Part shown: one piece after another, positions 8,327-15,543 of the stretch | Position numbering within the stretch: position 1 is the first letter of the stretch | How the letters are laid out: every line of letters starts with the position of its first letter | Program-made: the position numbers and the translations under genes | The notes under the pieces: generated by a model | Database searches by the model: none | What the model was told of the DNA's origin: nothing | What the model saw: the letters and a program-made list of their open reading frames with translations, nothing else | Assembly: GCA_030706735.1 (NCBI GenBank) | Contig: JAUZNZ010000015.1 | Location: forward strand, 1 to 64,000 | Reading direction: 5' to 3' | DNA: 64,000 bases | Source: Bacteroidota bacterium | Lineage (GTDB): Bacteria; Bacteroidota; Bacteroidia; Chitinophagales; Chitinophagaceae

Positions 8327-8617
8327 ATGTACACCCTGGCTACCATACTGGAAAAGTTGCGAAAGCATCAACCGGAGCTTCAACGGAAGTATCCTATTTC
8401 CAAGATGGGAGTATTCGGTTCTTATGCCCGTGGAGAAGCTACAAAAGATAGCGATATCGATATTGCCGTGGAACTCTCGGGACCCATGGGTTTGAATTTT
8501 GTCGCCATGGCCGATGAGATTGAAAACCTCTTTGGGATTAAAGTAGATGTCGTCCCTAAGCGTTCAATAAAGCCTGGTTACCTTCCTTACGTTGAAAAGG
8601 ACATCATCTATGTCTAG
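8327..8617 (+). CDS. MNT-type nucleotidyltransferase antitoxin
   Basis: This 96-residue protein is a minimal nucleotidyltransferase (MNT): VFGSYARGEATKDSDIDIAV carries the GSxAxG...SDxD signature with both acidic metal ligands (DSDID), and a third acid lies in IKVDVVP. In MNT/HEPN toxin-antitoxin pairs this enzyme inactivates the HEPN RNase by AMP transfer (known for MntA/HepT). ATG 8327 is preferred; TTG 8318 would add three residues. The stop overlaps the start of the HEPN gene by eight bases, the usual pair arrangement, but that partner is broken (see 8610-8916). Confidence 0.87.
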   Translation: MYTLATILEKLRKHQPELQRKYPISKMGVFGSYARGEATKDSDIDIAVELSGPMGLNFVAMADEIENLFGIKVDVVPKRSIKPGYLPYVEKDIIYV

Positions 8618-8916
8618 ACGACTGCCATCTCCTCCTCTCTTTCATTTGAGAATTTTGTCTCCAATTTTCTCGTTATTGAGGCGTGTTTATACAACATCCA
8701 GATTATTGGTGAAGCCGCAGGTCAACTTCCGGATGATATCAAGAACCGAAATAAGCAGATTCCATGGGCTTTGATAAAGGGGTGAGAAACAGGCTTATAC
8801 ATGAATATTTCGGCACAGACCTACCCGTGGTCTGGAATGTGATCATGAATGATCTTCCCTCTTTAAAGTCCTCTTTGCAGGTCATTCATAAGAACCTTTT
8901 GGAAGAAGGAAATTGA
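8610..8916 (+). pseudogene. Broken HEPN (DUF86/HepT-like) toxin gene
   Basis: A HEPN toxin partner can be read only in three frames. It starts MSRRLPSPP from ATG 8610, in the usual overlap with the MNT gene. From about 8642 the +2 frame gives FENFVSNF and NIQIIGEAAGQLPDDIKN, ending in a stop at 8783. The shift at the G run (8779-8782) then moves to the frame encoding VRNRLIHEYFG to the TGA at 8914-8916. The catalytic R-x4-H motif (RNRLIH) is intact but out of frame. The first junction has also lost some codons compared with usual DUF86 proteins. Inactivation or a sequencing error are both possible for the second shift. Confidence 0.8.
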
Positions 8917-8922
8917 GCTATT

Positions 8923-9363
8923 ATGGGATCACTAAATCTTGAACAAGTCCAGCCCTACTTGATGACAGTCATTGGGGTAATTTTAATTATTGCCTCTTTA
9001 TTAAAAAAGCCCAAGTCGGAGAGCCTAAAAATTAAAGGCGTGCGATGCGAGGGGATAATTTTCAAATTGGATTATTCCCCAGGTTCCTCTTTGGATCGTC
9101 CAACGGTAAAGGACAAAATAACCGTCCGCTTTGTAACAAATAAGCAGGAATGGATAACAGAAGATTTAGGTGCTGATTATATGATCGCATATACAGGCCA
9201 ATACAAGGAAGGAGATAAAGTTGTGGTAATTTATAACCCGGATAAGCCTTCAGATTTTATGCTCGAAACAAAGCAATCTCAAACAATTGGAAGACTTATT
9301 TTCTTTTGCGTTGGACTAATCTTTACAGGCGCAGGAATATATGAACTGTTAAGACCATCCTAG
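8923..9363 (+). CDS. DUF3592-like membrane protein
   Basis: Two membrane helices frame the protein: residues 12-27 and about 124-142. The loop between them (residues 35-120) is a small beta domain with CEGIIFKLDYS, ITVRFVT and GDKVVVIYNPDKPSDF; the last motif is typical of DUF3592, where Y-N-P-x-x-P precedes the second helix. The function of this family is unknown. The gene begins six bases after the broken HEPN gene and is the last gene before the tRNA-Arg terminator. Confidence 0.7.
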   Translation: MGSLNLEQVQPYLMTVIGVILIIASLLKKPKSESLKIKGVRCEGIIFKLDYSPGSSLDRPTVKDKITVRFVTNKQEWITEDLGADYMIAYTGQYKEGDKVVVIYNPDKPSDFMLETKQSQTIGRLIFFCVGLIFTGAGIYELLRPS

Positions 9364-9419
9364 TCAGCGACCTGAAAATTATATTCTCACTAGGTCCGAG
9401 CTTCCTGGCAGGTCAAAAC

Positions 9420-9444
9420 AAAAAAGGCCTTGACAATCAAGGCC
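9420..9444 (-). terminator. Intrinsic terminator of tRNA-Arg gene
   Basis: A perfect 8-bp stem (GGCCTTGA with TCAAGGCC; 9426-9433 and 9437-9444) with a 3-base loop is followed on the minus strand by six T. It begins nine bases past the tRNA 3' end. Confidence 0.88.
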
Positions 9445-9452
9445 AAAATTCC

Positions 9453-9527
9453 TGGTAGTCCTGACAGGAATCGAACCTGTATCAAAAGTTTAGGAAACTT
9501 CTATTCTATCCATTGAACTACAGGACC
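9453..9527 (-). tRNA. tRNA-Arg (anticodon CCT)
   Basis: The minus strand folds into a full cloverleaf. The 7-bp acceptor stem pairs GGTCCTG with CAGGACT (one G-T pair). The D arm is GTTC/GAAT, the anticodon stem GAAGT/ACTTT holds the loop TTCCTAA with anticodon CCT, and the T arm is ACAGG/CCTGT with TTCGATT in the loop. The discriminator is A, and CCA is encoded at 9455-9453. It reads the AGG arginine codon. Its 3' end faces the AT-rich accessory region, as expected if that region is an island integrated at this tRNA. Confidence 0.95.
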
Positions 9528-9608
9528 GGTAGTTGGGGCGGCAAAAATAAGGCATTTTTTTTAGCCGCCGATAATTCCTTACTTTCAATTTTCCTCAAAT
9601 CAACAACA

Positions 9609-10076
9609 ATGCAAAAACTTAACTTGTCCCGCGCGTTTACCTTCATGACGATACTGACCGCAATGGCATTTATTGCGGCGACCGCCAGGGCACAGGCTCC
9701 CCATTTCAACCATACCACCATTTTCGTGACCGACCTCAAGCGGGCCGCCGATTTCTATCAGAACGTCCTACAACTGAAGGCCATTCCCGAACCCTTCCAC
9801 GATGGTAAACACGTTTGGGTTCAGATCGCCGAGCACTCCGAATTGCATATCGTCTCGGGCGCCAAAGAGGATATCCCCCATGATATCAATATACACCTGG
9901 CATTCAGTGTGCCGGACGTCGAGGCCTTCAGCAAACGCCTCGATGAGGCCCATGTCAAATACGGCAACTGGGCCGGCACGACCAAGGCACCCCAGGTCAG
10001 GCCCGACGGCGTCAAGCAGATCTACCTGCAGGACCCCGACGGCTACTGGATCGAGATCGACGACGACAAATTCTAA
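9609..10076 (+). CDS. Exported VOC-family (glyoxalase-like) protein
   Basis: The start is ATG 9609, which opens a signal peptide (hydrophobic to about residue 26, cleavage near ARAQ). The upstream in-frame start at 9513 is unlikely because it lies inside the tRNA gene. The mature domain has the vicinal-oxygen-chelate pattern: NHTTIFVTDLKRAADFYQNV, a central E-L-H strand, H-L-A-F-S-V-P-D, and YLQDPDGYWIEI at the end. His and Glu at these sites are the expected metal ligands. Exported VOC proteins are common in Bacteroidota; the substrate is not predictable. From here on the sequence becomes GC-rich. Confidence 0.87.
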   Translation: MQKLNLSRAFTFMTILTAMAFIAATARAQAPHFNHTTIFVTDLKRAADFYQNVLQLKAIPEPFHDGKHVWVQIAEHSELHIVSGAKEDIPHDINIHLAFSVPDVEAFSKRLDEAHVKYGNWAGTTKAPQVRPDGVKQIYLQDPDGYWIEIDDDKF

Positions 10077-10085
10077 GCATAGTCC

Positions 10086-10093
10086 TATCTTTG
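10086..10093 (+). promoter_or_regulatory. Minus-7 box upstream of TPR gene
   Basis: TATCTTTG matches the Bacteroidota minus-7 consensus. Transcription would start near 10100, about 39 bases before ATG 10139. No clear TTG was seen at the minus-33 position. Confidence 0.45.
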
Positions 10094-10138
10094 CCGTCCC
10101 CATGGCGAACCTCGTCATGGGTTTCAAACTACCGGATT

Positions 10139-10789
10139 ATGAAGTTCTATAATATCATCGTCAAATACCGCCCTCAACTGGCCCTCTTCCTGCTGCTTGT
10201 CGGCATCGCGGCCAATTTCTACGGGGGCTTCTGGCCCGCCTTCCCGGCCTATTTCCTCGCCCTCATCCTGTTGTTCGGGTACTTCTTCTTCGGCCCGCTC
10301 CGCCTGATCCAGGAACACATGGAGAGCGGAAATATGGAAGAGGCCGAAAAGATCCTGAACTCCGTCAAATTTCCCAACCTGCTCTATAAGCCCATCCGCT
10401 CCGTATATTTTACCCTGAAAGGCAATATCGCCATGATGAAACAGGATTTCGACGGGGCGGAAAAGAATATGAAGAAGGGTCTCGACCTCGGCATGCCGAT
10501 GAAGGAGGCCGAAGGCGCCAGCCTCCTGCAAATGGGTATGCTGCAAATGCAGAAGAATAATATCCGCCAGGCGGAAAGCTATATTCGTCAGGCCCTCCGT
10601 AAAGGACTACCGGACAAAGAGAACCAGGCCGCCGCCTATCTGCAGCTCTGCTCGGTCATGATGACTAAACGGGAATTTCGCGCCGCAAAGGATTTCTTTC
10701 GCAAAGCCAAAGCGCTGAAGCCGACGACCCCACAGATCGTCGACCAGATCAAACAAATAGAGAAGTATATTTCCCGTATCCCGGGATAA
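10139..10789 (+). CDS. Membrane-anchored TPR protein
   Basis: Two membrane helices near the N-terminus (about residues 15-28 and 34-50) are followed by tetratricopeptide repeats from about residue 60 to 200. The Ala/Gly/Tyr positions of the repeats can be seen in NMEEAEKIL, DFDGAEKNMKKGL, NIRQAESYIRQAL and EFRAAKDFFRKA. I start at ATG 10139 because the upstream frame would overlap the promoter box at 10086-10093. A 16-codon ORF (10102-10152) in another frame overlaps the start, which may couple translation. TPR proteins of this kind are scaffolds; partners unknown. Confidence 0.75.
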   Translation: MKFYNIIVKYRPQLALFLLLVGIAANFYGGFWPAFPAYFLALILLFGYFFFGPLRLIQEHMESGNMEEAEKILNSVKFPNLLYKPIRSVYFTLKGNIAMMKQDFDGAEKNMKKGLDLGMPMKEAEGASLLQMGMLQMQKNNIRQAESYIRQALRKGLPDKENQAAAYLQLCSVMMTKREFRAAKDFFRKAKALKPTTPQIVDQIKQIEKYISRIPG

Positions 10790-10824
10790 GAGAAGGCACA
10801 ATTAACGCGCCCGGCCTGGCGGAA

Positions 10825-11211
10825 TTATCTCGACCCGGTCGACGTAACGCAATCGACCATCTGGCGGAGCGCCCGCAGCGAAAGACTATTCTTTTCCAGG
10901 AAATCAAAGCTGCCATATTGCAGGAAGATCTCTTTCGTATTCAACCCCTTTTGACTCGAGAATAAGATAACATAGACCTCCGGATGGGTGGCCCTGACTT
11001 TCTGCAGCGTATCGAGCCCATTCATCTCCCCTTCCAGGTTATAGTCCATCACGATCACCGAGGGCTGCTTGGCCAGGTCATCGAGACACGCCTCCCCGGT
11101 AGTGTAAAAGAAGAGACTGCCGCCTGCGGATTCAAGCTCCTTGGCGATTAGGTTTTGATACATGAGGTTATCTTCTACGACGAAAATAACGGGTTGTTGA
11201 TGTAATTCCAT
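10825..11211 (-). CDS. Single-domain response regulator (receiver)
   Basis: The protein is one CheY-like receiver domain with no output domain. Acidic residues stand in VVEDN near residue 14, the phosphoacceptor Asp56 in VIVMDYNL, a Ser in LFSSQKG at the switch position and the conserved Lys in DFLEKNS. It lies 213 bases downstream of the hybrid kinase gene on the same strand, so it may take phosphate from that kinase's HPt domain. As a stand-alone receiver it would act by protein contacts. Confidence 0.88.
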   Translation of the reverse strand: MELHQQPVIFVVEDNLMYQNLIAKELESAGGSLFFYTTGEACLDDLAKQPSVIVMDYNLEGEMNGLDTLQKVRATHPEVYVILFSSQKGLNTKEIFLQYGSFDFLEKNSLSLRALRQMVDCVTSTGSR

Positions 11212-11424
11212 GGTCGTGTTAATATAGTGCGGCTAAAGACCTGGAAAATAGTGCCATAAAAAAAGAGGGGTTAACTCGCTGATTTACAATAGCCGCCAGG
11301 GGCGCTCCGCGAAGGCGGATTCTCGTTTTGGGAAGGATTCGTACAGAATTGGGAAAATAAGAGCGCTTTTTGAAGAATTGTTCACCGGTATGGGGTTCAT
11401 GGTCAATGTGTTAGAAATACACTA

Positions 11425-13914
11425 CTATTCCTCCCCTACTTCCGCCTTTAGCTGAACAATGCATGCGTCGATCACGTCACCGACCTGCTTCACCAGGGCC
11501 GGGATCTCCTCAACGGACTGTTTTTGACGGGCATTCATTTCAACCGTCCGGATCTCCTGGCGAATCGACTTGATTCCCATGGAATCCACGGTCGATTTCA
11601 GTTTATGCGCCGTTTTTCCTACCTGGTCCCAGTTTTCCGCCTCGACGGCCACGATCAGCTCCTTCATGTTCTGAGGAACCGTTTCAATAAAAAGACTTAC
11701 CATTTTTTTTATGAAGCCTTCATCTCCGCCCGATACCGATCGTACCATGGAGAGGTCATAAAGTTTATCATTGGATGGGATCATGCCTATATGATTTTTG
11801 GTTGCTATGGGTGAATTTGAACGGGTTCGGTCGACCTCTACCGGCGATGAATGCATGACGAGGTTGCGCTGAATAACCCGGAATAAGTTGTCTTCGTCAA
11901 ATGGCTTGGCGAGATAGTCGTTCATGCCTGCCGCCAGGTATTTTTCGCTGTCCCCCTTCAGGGCATTGGCAGTAAGTGCGATGATCGGAATGCAGGCCTT
12001 CACCGGATCGGGCAGTTTGCGGATACGCTGCGTGGCTTCGATGCCATCCATTTCCGGCATCTGCACGTCCATCAGGATACAATCGAAAGAATCTTTGTTC
12101 AGCAGCTCGATGGCCTCTCTCCCATTGGCGGCGATCGCCACTTCAAAGTCCCAGGATTCCAGGATATGCCGCGCCAGGTATTGGTTCAATTCCACGTCTT
12201 CGGCCACGAGCACCTTCCGGGGCCCGAGGCTCTTGAAATCGATCTCTTCCGTTTCCTCCTCCGCCTCTTCCATGGTCTCGACGCTGATCTGGTAAGGAAT
12301 ACGGATGATAAAAGCAGAACCCTTGCCTTCCGTGCTCTGCACCAGCAATTCACCTTGCTGCATTTCGACCATATTCTTGCAGATGGTCAGGCCCAGGCCC
12401 GTACCGCCGAACTTGCGCGAGATGGTTGCATCGGCCTGTTCGAAAGGCTCAAAGATCGTCCAGATGCGTGATTCGCTGATGCCGATGCCCGTATCGCTGA
12501 TGACGATCTCGACCAGCACGGTATCCTCCTCCCGTTCCCTGATGCACGTGGTGATATTGATATGACCCTTCTCGGTAAATTTTAGTGCATTGCTCAGGAT
12601 ATTGTTCAATACCTGGCTGAGCCGGTAAGGGTCGCCCACGACGACGAGGTCGCCCGGGATAGAGTTCTGGAATATGAGACCGAGCTCTTTCTCTTCGGCC
12701 TTGTATATGAATGATTGGGTCGTCGTGGCGATCTTATCCACGATCTTGAAGGCGATCTTTTCCAATTGCAGCTTGCCGGCCACGATCTTTTCCAGGTCGA
12801 GGATGTCGTTCACGATGACCAGCAGATTGCCGGCCGCCTCCTGGATCAACTTCAGGTAATTGCGCTGCTGATCGGCGAGCTTCGTCTTGCTCAGCAGGCT
12901 GGCGATACCCAATATGCCGTTCATCGGGGTCCGTATCTCATGGCTCATATGCGCCAGGAAAGCCTCTTTCGCCCTGGCCACTTCATCGGTCAGGTCTTTT
13001 GCGAACCGCAATTCCTTCTCTATCTTGATCCTTTCCGTAACATCCTGCGAGAATCCGATCACATAGGGTTCGAGACCCGGCTCCTCGACGCGATAGTTCC
13101 GGTATAGCAGATAGATCTTGTCCCCTTCCTTGTTAATGACGCAAAAAACGCCTCCGACGGTATTGTTTTCATTTTGTATGGCCCGAATGTACTCGTCTTC
13201 GAACCGGGAACGATGATCTTCCGGAATGAAGTCCTGGATCTTACGGCCGATCATTTCCTCTTCAATATATCCAAGGGTCTTGCAGATCTCGGGGTTGACC
13301 GCCAGCAATCTGCCGCTCATGTCATGGGTGCAGATCAGGGCCTGGCTATAATTGAACAGGTCGCGGTACCGCTTCTCGCTGATCCGGATCTGTTCTTCAA
13401 ATTCCTTTCTTTCGGTAATATTCACCGCATAGATAATGACCCACTGCACTTCGCCCTGTTCGTCCAGCACGGGATGCACTTTGCGGAGGTAGTATTTCAC
13501 CTTGCCGTTCTGGGTGCGTGTCTCCTCCTCCCATTCCACCATCTGGCGCGTTCTTAATACCCGTTCGAAGGTCTGCCTCCTGGCCCTCGCGATCATATCG
13601 CCCCGGCCGGCATGCCGGCAGAACTCCTCATTGGTCTTGCCGATCATCCAACGCCGAAGCTCAGGATCCACGATGGCGCTCGGATTCACAAACAGGTAAC
13701 GGTAATCTTTGTCTGCAACGATGATGTCGGCGGGGGTCCTGTTCAGGATCTCTTCGAAAAAAAAGAGTTGCTCGGGTAATGATTTGGACGCGATCTCGGC
13801 CGCGAGCGGAAAGGGAGAATTCTTTTCGGCCAACAAGCGTTCGGCCTCCCGGCGTGCTGCTTTTTCGGCTTCCAGTTGTTCTCTGAGGTTCGCTAGTTCT
13901 TCTTGCCAATTCAT
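11425..13914 (-). CDS. Hybrid sensor histidine kinase (PAS-PAS-HisKA-HATPase-REC-HPt)
   Basis: The 829-residue protein has no membrane segment and appears cytosolic. Order: coiled coil (1-35), PAS (about 50-165), second PAS (about 180-295), HisKA with MSHEIRTP and phospho-acceptor His325, HATPase with the N box NNILSNALKF and G boxes DTGIGI and GGTGLGL (about 430-545), a receiver with MDVQMPEMDG (about 570-690), and a C-terminal HPt domain with AHKLKS. It is an ArcB/BarA-like multistep phosphorelay kinase. It follows the sigma-54 regulator gene by 31 bases, so the pair is surely one operon. Confidence 0.95.
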   Translation of the reverse strand: MNWQEELANLREQLEAEKAARREAERLLAEKNSPFPLAAEIASKSLPEQLFFFEEILNRTPADIIVADKDYRYLFVNPSAIVDPELRRWMIGKTNEEFCRHAGRGDMIARARRQTFERVLRTRQMVEWEEETRTQNGKVKYYLRKVHPVLDEQGEVQWVIIYAVNITERKEFEEQIRISEKRYRDLFNYSQALICTHDMSGRLLAVNPEICKTLGYIEEEMIGRKIQDFIPEDHRSRFEDEYIRAIQNENNTVGGVFCVINKEGDKIYLLYRNYRVEEPGLEPYVIGFSQDVTERIKIEKELRFAKDLTDEVARAKEAFLAHMSHEIRTPMNGILGIASLLSKTKLADQQRNYLKLIQEAAGNLLVIVNDILDLEKIVAGKLQLEKIAFKIVDKIATTTQSFIYKAEEKELGLIFQNSIPGDLVVVGDPYRLSQVLNNILSNALKFTEKGHINITTCIREREEDTVLVEIVISDTGIGISESRIWTIFEPFEQADATISRKFGGTGLGLTICKNMVEMQQGELLVQSTEGKGSAFIIRIPYQISVETMEEAEEETEEIDFKSLGPRKVLVAEDVELNQYLARHILESWDFEVAIAANGREAIELLNKDSFDCILMDVQMPEMDGIEATQRIRKLPDPVKACIPIIALTANALKGDSEKYLAAGMNDYLAKPFDEDNLFRVIQRNLVMHSSPVEVDRTRSNSPIATKNHIGMIPSNDKLYDLSMVRSVSGGDEGFIKKMVSLFIETVPQNMKELIVAVEAENWDQVGKTAHKLKSTVDSMGIKSIRQEIRTVEMNARQKQSVEEIPALVKQVGDVIDACIVQLKAEVGEE

Positions 13915-13945
13915 GCCGGCTGATTACTTACGTATAGGATTAAGG

Positions 13946-15307
13946 TTATTTCATCTTCAACTCTCCGTTCTGGATCATGCGGTAGAGCGTGGATTTGCCG
14001 ACATCCAGCTTCTTGGCGACCAACAGGACGTCCTGGTCATATTTATCCAGGTAATGCTGGAGGATCTGTATCTCGAATTCCTTCAGCGTCATTTCCCGAT
14101 TCAGCAGATCGGCAATGCTGGCCGTGGTGTTCAATGTAATATGCTCGGCCTGGATCGTTTCTTCATCGGCCATGACCGCGGCAAGTTCCACGATGGATTT
14201 CAATTCGCGCACATTGCCCGGGAAAGGGTACTGTACCAGCTTTTGCTGCGCTTCCGGCGAAAAGGTCTTTTTCTCCAGCTTATTCTCCTTACAAAATCCG
14301 TCGATAAAATGTTTAGCCAGGATCAAAATATCATTCCCGCGCTCGCGCAGTGGCGGCAGCAGGATCGGGAGTCCGATCAAACGGTAATACAGGTCTTCCC
14401 GGAAGGTCTTGTTCTTCACCTCTTCAAGCAGGTTCTTATGCGTCGCAACAATGATCCGCGCATCGATCTTCGTCACCGCATTGCTCCCGATCCGTGTGAT
14501 CTCCTTCTCCTGCAAAACCCGCAATAGCTTGGCCTGCAGATTGATATCCAATTCCCCGATCTCGTCCAGGAACAGGGTGCCTTTGTCCGCCTCTTCAAAT
14601 TTCCCAATCCGCCTGGTGACGGCGCCGGTGAATGCCCCTTTTTCATGTCCAAATAACTCGCTCTCGATCAGGTCTTTAGGAATTGCGGCCACGTTCACGG
14701 CCACGAAGGGCATCTTATGGCGGTCGGAATTATAGTGAATAGACTTGGCGATCATTTCCTTACCCGAACCCGTCTCCCCTGTTACCGACACGGTAATATT
14801 CGTTTTGGCCGCTTTTTCGATAAGGGAAAAGACTTTCAGGATGGATTCGCTCTTGCCGAGAATGATCTGCGAAAAATCGTATTTGCGGCTTACCTGGGTC
14901 TTCAGGGTCTCCACCTCCTGCTTCAGGTTGCTGATCTCGCGCAGATGCAGGATGCTGTTCCAGAGCCGGTCCTTGGTATCGTCGTCCTTTACGATATAGT
15001 CGAACGCTCCGTTCTTGAGCAGGTTGATGGCCGTGGCCACGTCCTCCTGGCCGGAGATCACGATCACCCGGATATCGGGATTGGTCTCCCTGATCTTTTT
15101 TAGAACCTCCGCCCCATCGCAATCAGGAAGGGAATAGTCCAGGGTCACCACATCGGGGGCCTCATGGAGCTGCGCAAAAAAATCGCGGGGGGACTCGAAT
15201 CGTTTGACTTCGTATTCGGGGTTGAGGGAGAGATAGTGCTGGAGCATGGAACCGTACCAGACATCGTCTTCCACGATGAATACTTTAAAAGATTGGTGGC
15301 TTTTCAT
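13946..15307 (-). CDS. Sigma-54-dependent response regulator (NtrC family)
   Basis: Domains in order: receiver with phosphoacceptor Asp57 (VTLDYSLPD), a linker helix, the AAA+ domain with Walker A GETGSGKE (177-184), the sigma-54 contact loop GAFTGA (224-229) and Walker B GTLFLDEIGE (243-252), an arginine-finger region LPPLRERGNDI, and a C-terminal Fis-type HTH ending in VGKSTLYRMIQNGEL. It should activate RpoN promoters when phosphorylated. First gene of an operon with the hybrid kinase and probably the small receiver. Targets are unknown; I found no clear sigma-54 promoter nearby. Confidence 0.95.
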   Translation of the reverse strand: MKSHQSFKVFIVEDDVWYGSMLQHYLSLNPEYEVKRFESPRDFFAQLHEAPDVVTLDYSLPDCDGAEVLKKIRETNPDIRVIVISGQEDVATAINLLKNGAFDYIVKDDDTKDRLWNSILHLREISNLKQEVETLKTQVSRKYDFSQIILGKSESILKVFSLIEKAAKTNITVSVTGETGSGKEMIAKSIHYNSDRHKMPFVAVNVAAIPKDLIESELFGHEKGAFTGAVTRRIGKFEEADKGTLFLDEIGELDINLQAKLLRVLQEKEITRIGSNAVTKIDARIIVATHKNLLEEVKNKTFREDLYYRLIGLPILLPPLRERGNDILILAKHFIDGFCKENKLEKKTFSPEAQQKLVQYPFPGNVRELKSIVELAAVMADEETIQAEHITLNTTASIADLLNREMTLKEFEIQILQHYLDKYDQDVLLVAKKLDVGKSTLYRMIQNGELKMK

Positions 15308-15531
15308 ATATGCGTTTATATAGGATATAGATTTAACGTAGAATCCGGCATTTTATTCCCAGATCAAGACAAATTCCAATTATCGCGTATTCGATTCCCA
15401 AAATAGCCTTTTTTTTGAGCAGATTATAGTGTTATAAGCTTATTTTTTTATACCCCGCCAGGCTCGAATAAGTCACCAAAATAACCCATTTTGGCCCCCG
15501 AAACCCTCCAAAAGCCTTGCCCGAACATTCT

Positions 15532-15539
15532 TACCTTTG
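15532..15539 (+). promoter_or_regulatory. Minus-7 box just before helicase-nuclease gene
   Basis: TACCTTTG stands five bases before ATG 15544. If used, it would give a transcript with almost no leader. It also argues against the upstream in-frame start at 15517. Confidence 0.45.
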
Positions 15540-15543
15540 CGTT

